From contig JAFGWW010000024.1 of NCBI GenBank assembly GCA_016936955.1, positions 1-33,164 of the forward strand: DNA of 33,164 nt, read 5' to 3'. Below, one piece after another: positions 11,745 to 20,453 of this stretch (the stretch's first letter is position 1; each line of letters opens with the position of its first letter). Source of the DNA: Planctomycetota bacterium (lineage in GTDB: Bacteria; Planctomycetota; SZUA-567). The position numbers and the translations under genes were made by a program. The notes under the pieces are model-generated. The model made no database searches, was not told the DNA's origin, and was given only the letters and a program-made list of their open reading frames with translations.

Positions 11745-13118
11745 ATGGATAACTCAATGAAAATTAAACCACAATCCAAAGCCTCCTTAATCCTCTTCTT
11801 TGCCTTCATATCAATGGTTGTAAGTAACATGGCTGTTGGTGGTGAGGAAGGAAAGAAAAGGGAGAGGGGAAATAAACCCGCCAAAGCTTCCGGCATTAAA
11901 GACTCGGATCAGGTCAAGGCTCAGGATGTAGTTACCGAAGAAAACGGTAATATACCAACCGAAAGCCCTGAGCTTGGGGATACCACAGTATCGGATGACA
12001 ACTATACCAAGCTGATAGAATCCATCAGCATGGACAAGGAAGAGGAAAAGGAGATTGTCTTCCATAACTGCCGTAACGTAAGTTCGACCAATCTCAAAGA
12101 TATCCTTAATGACTTCATAACCGCCAAAGGCAGGGTGGCGGCGAGTGAAGAGTCTGACATAGTAATTATATCGGACGTCAAATCTAATATTGATAACCTT
12201 AAAAAGATCGCAGATACTGTAGATACCAGGGTTCCACAAATTCTTGTAAGCGCCCAGATTGTAGAGGTAACCCTCGATAACGATTTCGAGAAAGAGGTCA
12301 ACCTTTCCTTTGTCCACACCGGAAACCAGTCGTTTATCAAGGAAATAACCTCGGTTCTCACCACCCCCGGCGCCAGCCCAACCATCGGCGAGGGTAGTAA
12401 TATAAGCTTCCGCCCTTATGTCAAAAACTACGAGAACGGCAAGCGCAATGAGCTCTCCTCCTTCTTCCGCTACCTCGAAACCAAGGGCAAGGCCAAAATA
12501 TTATCGGCCCCCAACCTTATTCTGCGCCGCGGGACAGAAGGCAGCATTATTACGGGCGAAGAAGTGCCGATCCAGCAGCAGACAGTCGTCTCCGGCTCAC
12601 TCAGCACCTCCACCGTGTTCAAGGAAGTCGGCATCCGCATGAAGGTCACCCCCACCATGATCTCTCCCGACTCGGTAAGGATCAAGGTCAACCCGGAAGT
12701 ATCGACAGTAACCGGTTACTCCTCTTCCGGCGAAGGCGGGGTTGAAAACCCGATCATTGCCGTCCGCAAGGCGACGACCGAACTGGAAGTCAAGGACGGG
12801 CAGCTGATCTCGATCGGCGGGCTTTTGAGAAATGAAGAGCGTGAGGTCAAGAAGCGGGTTCCGGTGGCGAGCGATATTCCAATTGTTGGTGAACTCTTCA
12901 ACGCAAGGCGCACCGAGACGGTAAAAACCCAGCTTGTGATCTTCCTCCATATCAAGATTCTCAATGAAGGCGAGAAGGGGGGAGTAAACATTTTCCACCC
13001 CATGGACTTCCCTGATACCGTAAACCAGGAAGTTGAGAAAATACAGAAAGATATGCAGGAAAACAAGAAGCAGGTTCTCATGGATTTCGAGGAACCAAAG
13101 AAAGACGCTGATAAATAA
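11745..13118 (+). CDS. Stand-alone secretin (type II/III secretion secretin domain) protein
   Basis: 457 aa. Secretins form gated outer-membrane rings for type II/III secretion or type IV pili. An N-terminal signal sequence is visible (KASLILFFAFISMVVSNMAVGG); translation may start at 11745 or at Met5 (11757), and neither has a clear SD. A charged linker is followed by one short N-domain (about 105-165, EIVFHNCRNVSSTNLKDILN...). The secretin core then runs from VDTRVPQILVSAQIVEVT to VPVASDIPIVGELFNARR, with the family end signature, and finishes with TQLVIFLHIKIL. The C-terminus is a charged helix (VEKIQKDMQENKKQ), possibly a pilotin-binding segment. It has one N-domain instead of the several in full T2SS GspD, and no secretion genes are adjacent. 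It ends at a strong terminator. Confidence 0.85.
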   Translation: MDNSMKIKPQSKASLILFFAFISMVVSNMAVGGEEGKKRERGNKPAKASGIKDSDQVKAQDVVTEENGNIPTESPELGDTTVSDDNYTKLIESISMDKEEEKEIVFHNCRNVSSTNLKDILNDFITAKGRVAASEESDIVIISDVKSNIDNLKKIADTVDTRVPQILVSAQIVEVTLDNDFEKEVNLSFVHTGNQSFIKEITSVLTTPGASPTIGEGSNISFRPYVKNYENGKRNELSSFFRYLETKGKAKILSAPNLILRRGTEGSIITGEEVPIQQQTVVSGSLSTSTVFKEVGIRMKVTPTMISPDSVRIKVNPEVSTVTGYSSSGEGGVENPIIAVRKATTELEVKDGQLISIGGLLRNEEREVKKRVPVASDIPIVGELFNARRTETVKTQLVIFLHIKILNEGEKGGVNIFHPMDFPDTVNQEVEKIQKDMQENKKQVLMDFEEPKKDADK

Positions 13119-13143
13119 GCTCTATTCTTAAAGACAACCAATT

Positions 13144-13180
13144 AAAAACAGGCAACCCGCAAAAGGCTGCCTGTTTTTTT
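13144..13180 (+). terminator. Intrinsic terminator after the secretin gene
   Basis: AAACAGGCA ... TGCCTGTTT forms a 9-bp stem, followed on the plus strand by a run of seven T. It begins 26 nt after the secretin stop and separates it from the convergent sulfatase gene. Confidence 0.85.
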
Positions 13181-13203
13181 GTAAGTATATGTTTTATATA
13201 GTT

Positions 13204-14676
13204 TTATTTGAATTCGCGTGGGTGGCGGGCTTTGAGGAGTTCTATCTTGTCCTCACGCCCCGATGCCTTAAGCCTCTCCACATACTTTTTCAGCGCGCCC
13301 CGGGCATGGAAGGGGCCGCCTTCATCAAGAACAATTCGCATGGGGTCGGTAACCCTTCCGCTCGGCATGGTTGACATCATATTATCATGCCAGTTCATCA
13401 GCCGCCATGCACCTTCGCGGCAGAGCTCGGGCTTGCTTTCGGCGAGGTTGAACTGCTCAAACGGATCGTCCTTGAGGTTGTAAACCTGCTCTTCGTCGAA
13501 GAGGTGGAACCCGTCGTGATAGGTGCGGATGTAAAGGTAATCATCCCACCTGACCGAACGCTGGCAGACGTGGCAGCACTGAGAGATAATCAGCTGCTCA
13601 TGTCCGCAGTCTTTCTGCTCGAGGAGGGCGGGGGCGAAGCTGGAACCATCCCAGTAATCCTTTTTCGGACGGTCAAGCATATCGGCATAGGTCGGGCAGA
13701 TATCGGTATTATAATGGAGACCCTCGTCGGCGGTGCCTGCCTTGACCCTGCCGGGCCAGCGTATAATCATGGGGATGCGGCAGGTAATATTATCAGCCGT
13801 GCCGTGTTCGCCGTAAATGCCGAGCTCTCCCATATTCTCGCCGTGATCTGAGCTGACCATGATTACCAGGTCATCCAGAACGCCTTTCTTGTCGAGGGCG
13901 TCGAGAAGCTGGCCGATATGGCCGTCCATGTAACGGATGCCGCAGTCGTAACCGTCGATCATGGTGCGGAAGCCATCAAGCCCCTTGGCCTCGCCGGGGT
14001 GGCGCGGGAAAGCGGGGCTGGTGCTGTTGTCATACATGGCAATATCCTGGGCCGAGTGGGGGCCGGCTTTCTGCCAGTGTTTAGCCGAGGTTTCTTCGGT
14101 CATCCAATCGGGCAGGGGATCGTCCTTGAAAGGATTGCCGAAGTCTTCGGGCGCGCGGTAAGGCGTGTGCGGATCCCAGTAATTGACGTGGAGATACCAG
14201 TTGTCGCAATCGGCGTTTTTGTCTATCCAGTCGAGAACGGTAGGGGTGACGTCTTCGGCCGATTCCATGCCGCCCTTGGCTGTGTCGTGTATTTCATGGA
14301 AGCCGGCATAATACCAGTAAGCAGAGTGGCGCTCGCCAAAACCGCCAATATAACAGGTGTGGAGTTTCGAGTCGCGCAGAATATTGATAAAGCTGCCGCC
14401 CGTGGCGAGGGAGTCGCGGAAGCTGCGCATGGTGCCGTCAGCCGGACGGTCAGCGCAGGTTCCACCGTGGTTGATAACTCCATTATGAATACCGAAGCGG
14501 CCGCTCATCATCGCAGCGCGGCTGGGAAGGCAGGGGGCGTCGGAGGTATAGAAATTATCAAACCTCATTCCTTCCGAAGCGATGCGGTCAATGTTGGGGC
14601 TGGTGTTGCGGTGGTAGCCGTAGCAGCCGAGGTGGTCAGGGCGCAGTGTGTCAAGGTCAAGGTAAAGAACTCTCAT
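13204..14676 (-). CDS. Sulfatase, formylglycine (Cys) type
   Basis: 490 aa. Sulfatases hydrolyse sulfate esters using a Cys converted to formylglycine. The signature CLPSRAAMMSGR begins at Cys49, and the metal-binding LDLDTLRPDHLGCYG is at the N-terminus. A second metal/active-site block is SSDHGENMGELGIYGEHG. The substrate cannot be read from sequence. Unlike most sulfatases of this family the protein has no signal peptide: the alkaline-phosphatase fold starts at residue 3. A good AGGAG lies 8 nt before the ATG, so the start is sound and the enzyme may be cytoplasmic. An IclR regulator lies 67 nt upstream on the same strand. An anaerobic or FGE-type maturase would be needed; none is adjacent. 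Confidence 0.93.
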   Translation of the reverse strand: MRVLYLDLDTLRPDHLGCYGYHRNTSPNIDRIASEGMRFDNFYTSDAPCLPSRAAMMSGRFGIHNGVINHGGTCADRPADGTMRSFRDSLATGGSFINILRDSKLHTCYIGGFGERHSAYWYYAGFHEIHDTAKGGMESAEDVTPTVLDWIDKNADCDNWYLHVNYWDPHTPYRAPEDFGNPFKDDPLPDWMTEETSAKHWQKAGPHSAQDIAMYDNSTSPAFPRHPGEAKGLDGFRTMIDGYDCGIRYMDGHIGQLLDALDKKGVLDDLVIMVSSDHGENMGELGIYGEHGTADNITCRIPMIIRWPGRVKAGTADEGLHYNTDICPTYADMLDRPKKDYWDGSSFAPALLEQKDCGHEQLIISQCCHVCQRSVRWDDYLYIRTYHDGFHLFDEEQVYNLKDDPFEQFNLAESKPELCREGAWRLMNWHDNMMSTMPSGRVTDPMRIVLDEGGPFHARGALKKYVERLKASGREDKIELLKARHPREFK

Positions 14677-14743
14677 TGCAATAACTCCTTATAGTCTTAT
14701 ATAGTAATACTTTAGAAGATATTATCTTCTCGGATAATTAATT

Positions 14744-15571
14744 TCAGGTGAGGGCTGAGATATCCCTGTTCGAGAGGCGGGAGGCGGTTTCCATAACCGC
14801 TTCCATAATTTCCCCAGACTTATCAACCCCGCCGGGAACGAAATATTCAGCAACTGCCACAACCCCCACAGGCATATCATTCTCAAAAACAATGGCCGCG
14901 CTGCGACGCACGCCGTTATCATTCAGAATCTCATCGGCGAGGCATTTCTGTTCCCGGGCGAGGGCAACCTTCGCTTTCGCCTCGGCTGCACTGAGTTTTG
15001 CCCTGACTCCGTTATTCTTGAAGAAATTGAAACCGCTGAAGGAAGAGACTTTCTCTTTCAACCACGCAAGCCCCAGAGCGGCCACAGAATCAAGCTCCTC
15101 ATTCCAAAAGCGGATAAAGCCGATTTTGGCGCGGACGTGGACAATGCTCTCGGGAGATTCAACCTGTCGCACCAGCATGAGCCCCGCATCGCCGGGAATA
15201 TACCACTCCGAGCTATGGCCGGTATTTTTCGCAAGCCGGGCAAGCTCGTTGTCGAGGATCTGCTGTAGGTTGTGGTTCTTGTTGAGGGGGAGCATGGCTA
15301 CGGAGCAGCTGTATTTCTTGCTGACCGGGTTGCGGCTGACCGTATTCAGTTCAACGAGGGTTTCCATAATGCGTGTTAGGGAAGATTTTGGATAACCCGT
15401 GGTGCGCGAGATATCCTCAAGCGACATGGGCGGGTTGTCCTGCATGATTCTCAAGATTGTAATCCCTCTTGCAAGGGCGGGCGCAGAGTGGTCCACAAGG
15501 GGCCTCCATCCATATTCCATATATAGAACATAATCCTTATACGGGATATTGTACTTCACATAACTTCCCAT
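14744..15571 (-). CDS. IclR-family transcriptional regulator
   Basis: 275 aa. The N-terminal winged helix (APALARGITILRIMQDNPPMSLEDISRTTGYPKSSLTRIMETLVEL, about 30-75) is followed by an effector domain (about 95-270) with the IclR-type ends GVRRSAAIVFENDMPVGVVAVA. IclR proteins usually sense small aromatic or carboxylic metabolites and control catabolic genes nearby. The start is uncertain. The first ATG has no SD, while Met18 (15520) has AGGA about 13 nt upstream and would give a normal short lead before the helix-turn-helix. It is divergent from the radical SAM gene and upstream of the sulfatase on the same strand, so either could be a target. Confidence 0.87.
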   Translation of the reverse strand: MGSYVKYNIPYKDYVLYMEYGWRPLVDHSAPALARGITILRIMQDNPPMSLEDISRTTGYPKSSLTRIMETLVELNTVSRNPVSKKYSCSVAMLPLNKNHNLQQILDNELARLAKNTGHSSEWYIPGDAGLMLVRQVESPESIVHVRAKIGFIRFWNEELDSVAALGLAWLKEKVSSFSGFNFFKNNGVRAKLSAAEAKAKVALAREQKCLADEILNDNGVRRSAAIVFENDMPVGVVAVAEYFVPGGVDKSGEIMEAVMETASRLSNRDISALT

Positions 15572-15747
15572 GCAAGGGGCTTGTGCAGATTTTTTGTTAT
15601 AGTTGATATATTACGCTGATTTTCCCGCCTCTGCGGGGCTTGGCGAAGCATGAGCGGAATCTGCGGTAACAACGAGATAATCATCGATCGGCCTTATTGA
15701 AGCTTGCATATAATAGGCTGGTTAATAAGATATTTATAATTGAAAGG

Positions 15748-15770
15748 CCCATTCAACTCTTCAGAATGGG
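15748..15770 (+). promoter_or_regulatory. 5'-UTR hairpin overlapping the SD of the radical SAM gene
   Basis: CCCATTC and GAATGGG form a 7-bp stem with a 9-nt loop, ending 9 nt before the ATG at 15780. The only SD-like sequence (GGGA, 15768-15771) overlaps the right arm, so the fold could limit ribosome access. There is no T-tract, so it is not a terminator for incoming transcripts. Confidence 0.4.
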
Positions 15771-15779
15771 ATCAGTATA

Positions 15780-17063
15780 ATGAAGATACTTTTCATTCGT
15801 CCGCCCCGTTCGCAAAATGGTCCTCCCGGCCAGGCGCTAGGCCTACTCGACCTTGGCGCGTGTCTGGAACGCGATGGCCATCATGTCCGCATCCTCGACC
15901 TTATCCAAAAACCTGAAATAACAATCAGGGAATTTATCCGCACCGAGATGGACGGCGTCCCCGATGTTGTCGGCTTCAGTTGCCTCACCGTAAACGCGGC
16001 GGAATCTAAAAAACTCGCTGATGAAGCTCGGGCTCTGGGGGTTAAGACAATTATCGCGGGCGGCATCCATTATTCCGTCTATCCCGAAAAAGCTCTCGAA
16101 TATGCGGACTATGTTTTTCTCGGCGAGGCCGAGATATCTCTTGCCAATGCGATGCGTGACGGATTTCCCGAAGAGAAGATCATACCCTCCATCCACCTTG
16201 ATAATCTCGACGACATTCCGGAGCCTTCCGACATTCTGCTGAAAGATGTTTACGAACCGTTGACAGATGGGATGGCGATGGTGATGACGAGCAGGGGCTG
16301 CCCTTTTTCGTGCAGTTTCTGTCTCGATTCGAAATACCGTTCAAGAAAAATCAGGCGTTACTCCCCCGCCAGAATAGCGCAGAAACTTCATCGTCTGAAC
16401 GATCTCTTTCATCCACGCCTGATTTTTATCGTGGACGATATTTTCACGACCGACCGGGAAGGGGTTATCAAATGCTGCGACGAGATAGATCGTCTCGGCA
16501 AGCTTCCGCCCATGAGTTTTCATCATCACGTAAAATTCGGCGACGTTGCGCTCTTCAAAAGAATGCGGCGGAGCGGATTTTTCTCAAGCGGCGTGGGGAT
16601 GGAATCGGGCAACGACCAGATTCTGAAAGCGACGGGAAAATCGATAACCACCGATGATATCCGTAAAAGCGTGAGAGAACTCAAGAAAGCCCGCATCGAG
16701 GTTCTCGGTTTTTTCCTCCTCGGCCTGCCGGGAGAGACAAAAGAAACCCTGCGCGAAACGCTGAACTTTGCCAAAGAACTCAACGTCAGGTGCAGTTTCC
16801 ATTTCGCCATTCCCTATCCGGGTAGCCGTTTGCATGAACAGGCGCAGGAACTCGGAAGCCTCACGACCGACAACTTCGCTTTCTATTCGATAGAATCCCC
16901 GATCTTCATTCCCGAAGGAACGACCGAAGAAGAATTGCTGGCGATGATGGAAGAGGCGAGGAAGGTTGAGAGATGTCTTCGGAAAAGGCAGCAGAGGAAA
17001 ATCGCTTTCTACCGTTTCATCAACCCGCTGGTAAGGCTTTATAAAAAACTGCGTGGCCGTTGA
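15780..17063 (+). CDS. B12-binding-domain radical SAM protein
   Basis: 427 aa. The N-terminal cobalamin-binding-like Rossmann domain (about 1-135: MKILFIRPPRSQ, VVGFSCLTVNAAES, GGIHYSVYPE, DYVFLGEAE) is followed by a radical SAM core with the [4Fe-4S] motif CPFSCSFC (Cys174, 178, 181). The motif GMESGNDQILKATGKSIT and the RCSFHFAIPYPGS strand complete the barrel. This is the class B methyltransferase/tailoring architecture (BchE/P-methylase group). The classical DxHxxG cobalamin-ligating His motif is absent, so base-off B12 binding is expected, as in that group. The C-terminus is basic. The SGNH hydrolase follows 56 nt downstream, possibly co-transcribed. The substrate is unknown. Confidence 0.9.
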   Translation: MKILFIRPPRSQNGPPGQALGLLDLGACLERDGHHVRILDLIQKPEITIREFIRTEMDGVPDVVGFSCLTVNAAESKKLADEARALGVKTIIAGGIHYSVYPEKALEYADYVFLGEAEISLANAMRDGFPEEKIIPSIHLDNLDDIPEPSDILLKDVYEPLTDGMAMVMTSRGCPFSCSFCLDSKYRSRKIRRYSPARIAQKLHRLNDLFHPRLIFIVDDIFTTDREGVIKCCDEIDRLGKLPPMSFHHHVKFGDVALFKRMRRSGFFSSGVGMESGNDQILKATGKSITTDDIRKSVRELKKARIEVLGFFLLGLPGETKETLRETLNFAKELNVRCSFHFAIPYPGSRLHEQAQELGSLTTDNFAFYSIESPIFIPEGTTEEELLAMMEEARKVERCLRKRQQRKIAFYRFINPLVRLYKKLRGR

Positions 17064-17119
17064 ATCATCCCACCATTACAGTAACCTATCCCTGATAATT
17101 ATGACTAATGGAGAAAAAC

Positions 17120-18112
17120 ATGAACATCCTTGAACTGCCCGAAGCCAAAGACTTTTTCAGCGGCATTCTGAAACTTGAAAAATGCGAAACTGGCTGGATG
17201 ACGCAGCGTTTTACGGAAAAGCAATTGGAATATTATTCAAACCGCAGTGAAGGGGCAATGATCCGCGCCAGATGCTCGGCCGGGGTGATACTGCAGATAC
17301 AAACCGATTCGCCGTGGCTGGATCTGGAGTTTGAATCTCTGGGAGGAGCCAGAAAATATCTCGGCATCGACATCGAGGTCGACGGGAAGGTAATAAAGTC
17401 ATTCCGGGAGGATGAGTTTGAAGGAACCTTTTCTGAAGGGCCACAGGATTTAGGATCCTGTGGTGATAAGAGCAGCCGGAAGGTAAAGGTCTACTTTACC
17501 TACGCCATGATAACACGACTGAAGCGGATCGAGATCGCGGACGGGTCGGAGTATGCGCCAGTTTCGAAACCGGACAAAAAACTCCTCTGTCTCGGCGATT
17601 CCATCACCCAGGGCATGAGCACCATAAGCCCGCTCTCGGCCTATACCACCCAGCTCGGCCGCCTGCTCGGGGCGGAGATGCTTAATCAGGGGGTGGGCGG
17701 CCATGTATTTGATGCCGACTCTCTCGACCAGATTGAAAATTACCGACCTGATTATATTACCGTCGCCTACGGCACAAACGACTGGAAGAAGGGGCTTACC
17801 CGGAAAGAGATCAGGGCGAATGTGGAAGCTTATCTCGAAAAGCTCCAGACAATTTACGCCGGTTCGCCGGTCTGGATCATAAGCCCGATCTGGAGAAGCA
17901 TAGGTAATGAGGCTATGGGGGAGGAGGGGATGAAGCTTGACGAATTCAGCGCTGTCATCCGTGAGACAGCCAATACCTTCGAGAACGTATCGGTCATCGA
18001 CGGCCTGACCCTCGTGCCCCATCAGGAAATGTATTTCAAAGACGGAACCCATCCCGACGAACTCGGCTTTATGCACTACGCCGTCAACCTTTACAAGGCT
18101 ATGGGGGTGTAA
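17120..18112 (+). CDS. SGNH/GDSL-family hydrolase with N-terminal beta domain
   Basis: 330 aa from the preferred ATG at 17120, which has GGAG 6 nt upstream; the track start at 17108 overlaps that SD. Residues about 1-150 form a beta-rich domain (DSPWLDLEFESLGG..YLGIDIEVDG) like the jelly-roll found before some carbohydrate esterases. The hydrolase blocks are GDSITQG (Ser161), NQGVGGH, YGTNDW (Asn220) and DGTHPDELG (Asp308/His311), so the catalytic set is complete. There is no signal peptide, so cytoplasmic action is likely. An ester or acetyl-sugar substrate is an inference. A bidirectional terminator follows. Confidence 0.88.
   Translation: MNILELPEAKDFFSGILKLEKCETGWMTQRFTEKQLEYYSNRSEGAMIRARCSAGVILQIQTDSPWLDLEFESLGGARKYLGIDIEVDGKVIKSFREDEFEGTFSEGPQDLGSCGDKSSRKVKVYFTYAMITRLKRIEIADGSEYAPVSKPDKKLLCLGDSITQGMSTISPLSAYTTQLGRLLGAEMLNQGVGGHVFDADSLDQIENYRPDYITVAYGTNDWKKGLTRKEIRANVEAYLEKLQTIYAGSPVWIISPIWRSIGNEAMGEEGMKLDEFSAVIRETANTFENVSVIDGLTLVPHQEMYFKDGTHPDELGFMHYAVNLYKAMGV
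17441..17463. repeat. Perfect inverted repeat inside the SGNH hydrolase gene
   Basis: CCACAGGAT-TTAGG-ATCCTGTGG is a 9-bp perfect stem with a 5-nt loop in the linker between the beta domain and the catalytic domain. It encodes residues around GPQDLGSCG. It looks incidental or like a linker insertion. Confidence 0.6.
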
Positions 18113-18138
18113 GGGCGGGTATTCAAAGAGAATTAAAG

Positions 18139-18166
18139 AAAGGGGGATGGTTTGCCGTCCCCTTTT
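18139..18166. terminator. Bidirectional terminator between the SGNH hydrolase and enolase-superfamily genes
   Basis: AAAGGGGGATGG-TTTG-CCGTCCCCTTTT forms a GC stem (one G-T pair) flanked by A and T runs. It can stop plus-strand transcripts of the SGNH gene and minus-strand transcripts of the convergent gene ending at 18180. Confidence 0.75.
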
Positions 18167-18179
18167 GCTATGGACTGAA

Positions 18180-19400
18180 TCAATCCAGCACCTTGCGGCG
18201 GACGGTGACGGCGTTGAGTTTGCTCTCTATGAGCCGTACTCCGAGGCCGGGGGCGGAGGAGAGGGGGTGGCCGGTTCCGAAGTAGCCGCCCGGGCCGCCG
18301 CGGAAGGGATCGTTTTTGAGAAGCACCCGGGGGAAACCGTATTCGACATGCGCGAATTTCGCCGTGCCGAGGCAGGCCCGCCCGGCTGCGGCGAGGCAGG
18401 AGGTCTCGCCTACCAGCACGCCGAGGTGGAGGCGTACAAAATTATCGCGCGCAAGCCTGATCATCTCCAGCATTCCCGAAAAACCGCCGACCTTCGCAAG
18501 CCTTACATTCCAGATTTTAGATGCTCCCGCTTCGGCAAGTTTCTCCGCATCCTGCCGGGTGCAGAGGGATTCGTCCGCCATCAGGGCAACGCCGGTCTCT
18601 TCCTGAATACGGGCAAGCTCGCTCGCCTCGATCTCGGCCGGGACAGGTTGCTCGACCGAACTGATGCGGTGTTCCTTGAAACGCTTGATCATGGAGATGG
18701 CCTGGGTAACATCCCACGCCGCGTTGGCGTCAACCCGGAGGTCGCGGTTGTAGCCGATTATTTTACGCACCGTGGCAAGGCGGTTGTGGTCGTTATTCTC
18801 ACCGACCTTGAGCTTGAAATGTTTGAAGCCGAGCCATTTGAAAATATGGGCAAGCCTGCGCGCGCTCCTGACCGAGCCGCCGGTGATGACGGCCGAGAGG
18901 TCGGCCTGCGCGGGGGGCTGGCCGAACATGCTGTTGCCGGGGCGGTTAGTGGCGCGGCACCATGCGTCGAAAGCGGCGATGTCGAGTCCGGCGTATGAAC
19001 CGGTGCGGCGGGCGTGGTCGGCTTCGTCGTAAATGGGGCGGATGGTGTTGAAATAATCGCGGGTCGTGCCGGGGCGCATGATCCACGCGCCGGCGGGGGT
19101 GTCGTCTTTCTTATATTTCTCGTTAAAGAAATTGCTCGCCGGGTTGCGGGCTTCGAAAGAGAGCTCGCGGAGCTTTGGCCACCACAGCAGCTCAAGATCG
19201 TCCCAGGCAGAGGCGACGGTTTCGCCAGTCAGGTACGGCCGGGGCAGAATCTCGCCATAGCCGATGTGTCCGGTGCTGGTGTGGAGGATTACAATAATAT
19301 TGTTCGCCTCGCGCCGTTCGGCGAGGTTGTGTTTGAAAGAAAACCGGAAAGGTATTTTTACTTCAACAAGTTCGCACCTGGTGAATTTGAGTATTTTCAT
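18180..19400 (-). CDS. Enolase-superfamily protein, muconate-lactonizing subgroup
   Basis: 406 aa. Enzymes of this subgroup use two lysines and a Mg2+ site to abstract a proton next to a carboxylate (cycloisomerases, o-succinylbenzoate synthase, N-acylamino acid racemases, dipeptide epimerases). The full active-site set is visible: KxK (Lys196, Lys198 in FKLKVG), metal ligands Asp224 (RVDANAAW), Glu250 (VEQP) and Asp276 (ADES), and the second base Lys303 (AKVGG). The N-terminal capping domain has RFSFKHNLAERREANNIIV. The precise reaction cannot be read. It starts 6 nt after the stop of the upstream membrane-protein gene, so the pair is co-transcribed. SD is weak. Confidence 0.88.
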   Translation of the reverse strand: MKILKFTRCELVEVKIPFRFSFKHNLAERREANNIIVILHTSTGHIGYGEILPRPYLTGETVASAWDDLELLWWPKLRELSFEARNPASNFFNEKYKKDDTPAGAWIMRPGTTRDYFNTIRPIYDEADHARRTGSYAGLDIAAFDAWCRATNRPGNSMFGQPPAQADLSAVITGGSVRSARRLAHIFKWLGFKHFKLKVGENNDHNRLATVRKIIGYNRDLRVDANAAWDVTQAISMIKRFKEHRISSVEQPVPAEIEASELARIQEETGVALMADESLCTRQDAEKLAEAGASKIWNVRLAKVGGFSGMLEMIRLARDNFVRLHLGVLVGETSCLAAAGRACLGTAKFAHVEYGFPRVLLKNDPFRGGPGGYFGTGHPLSSAPGLGVRLIESKLNAVTVRRKVLD

Positions 19401-19406
19401 GCCGGG

Positions 19407-20309
19407 TTATTGTTTATCCTTCGCCTGCGGCGCAGCCAACAGTTTGAGCAAAGCTTCAGCTTCCGGATTTGCCCCATAAGTTTTGATATACCACTCCAGC
19501 TCGCCTTTTGCGTAATCTTTGGCGCCCGGAAAATCGAGCTCGATCCACGCGCGGATTTTCGCCATCTCCGCCTTTTTCCAATCGTCCCCTTCCCGCCCCT
19601 CGCGGCGCGACATGGCCCAGTAATACAGAACCTGATACCATTCTTTTTTCATCATCGCGTCATTTGCAAGTGCATGGTAAGTAAGGCGGCCGGAATCGGG
19701 CTTGGCCTTGAGATAGCCGAGAACTTCTGCAATGCCGTATTTGCTTATACCACGGGCATATTTGGCTTCATCACAGACACGGCATTTGGGATTGAAATAA
19801 AGGCCGTCGCAGTTGGAGTCGTATAAAGCCTGTTCAAGAAGGGTGTCCGGATTGATAGTCATAAAGGTAAAGCCGGGTTTGATGAGGGAGGAGTCGGTGA
19901 AGCAGGTCAGGAAGATATAGGTCTTGCCATTCTGCTCCTGCTCGACGTAAAGGTATTTCGGTTTGAAGTCCTGGGCCTTCACATTACCGTAGCCTTTTTC
20001 CTTGAGCGCCTGATTGAGGGATTCGATACCGAAGGCGGGGAGGAAGATCTGCTCGCCGTCCTTGAACCCCGACCACATCTCATCCATGGTGCCATCAATA
20101 ACGGGTGGGACAATCTTGAGAGGCTTGACCTGATCCTTTTGCGTACCGTCCGGGTTCTGATATGACTGGTCGACCGGTGCGTTTTCGGTTCCGTCCATGA
20201 TCTTCTGGTAATCCTCTTCCTGTATATTCTGCATCTCCTGCTGGAAATAATAGGCAATGAAAACGCAAAGGAGAAAGACAAGAACAAGGCAGCCTTTGAG
20301 TACGCGCAT
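19407..20309 (-). CDS. Membrane-anchored protein of unknown function
   Basis: About 300 aa from the preferred Met at 20309 (MRVLKGCLVLVF), which has GGGAGA 5 nt upstream; the track ORF adds 11 unsupported residues. A single N-terminal hydrophobic helix (about 4-22) anchors a hydrophilic domain probably outside the cytoplasm. There is an acidic/Gln linker, a segment KIVPPVIDGTMDEMW reminiscent of carbohydrate-binding family 9 domains (IDG..DE.W), and a Cys cluster NPKCRVCDEAKY that could bind a metal. The rest is helical with many Trp/Tyr. I do not recognise a family. The coupled downstream gene is an enolase-superfamily enzyme, so a link to that pathway is possible. Confidence 0.72.
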   Translation of the reverse strand: MRVLKGCLVLVFLLCVFIAYYFQQEMQNIQEEDYQKIMDGTENAPVDQSYQNPDGTQKDQVKPLKIVPPVIDGTMDEMWSGFKDGEQIFLPAFGIESLNQALKEKGYGNVKAQDFKPKYLYVEQEQNGKTYIFLTCFTDSSLIKPGFTFMTINPDTLLEQALYDSNCDGLYFNPKCRVCDEAKYARGISKYGIAEVLGYLKAKPDSGRLTYHALANDAMMKKEWYQVLYYWAMSRREGREGDDWKKAEMAKIRAWIELDFPGAKDYAKGELEWYIKTYGANPEAEALLKLLAAPQAKDKQ

Positions 20310-20453
20310 TATCTCTCTCCCGTAAAAATCATATGCCCGCAATTCATACGAATCTATTTTTACAGGTCTGTATTTTCAAGGCAAAGAAAAAAGGGGGCGA
20401 AAGGAATTCCGCACAGGCCACAATCCCGGAACAATGGAAAAGAGGGGAGGCTT

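Noticed and set aside
13918-14694. 258-aa Val/Ala-rich plus-strand ORF
   Set aside because: Antisense shadow of the sulfatase gene; low-complexity composition typical of such shadows.
18147-18998. 283-aa plus-strand ORF
   Set aside because: Opposite the enolase-superfamily gene, whose complete active site fixes the coding strand.
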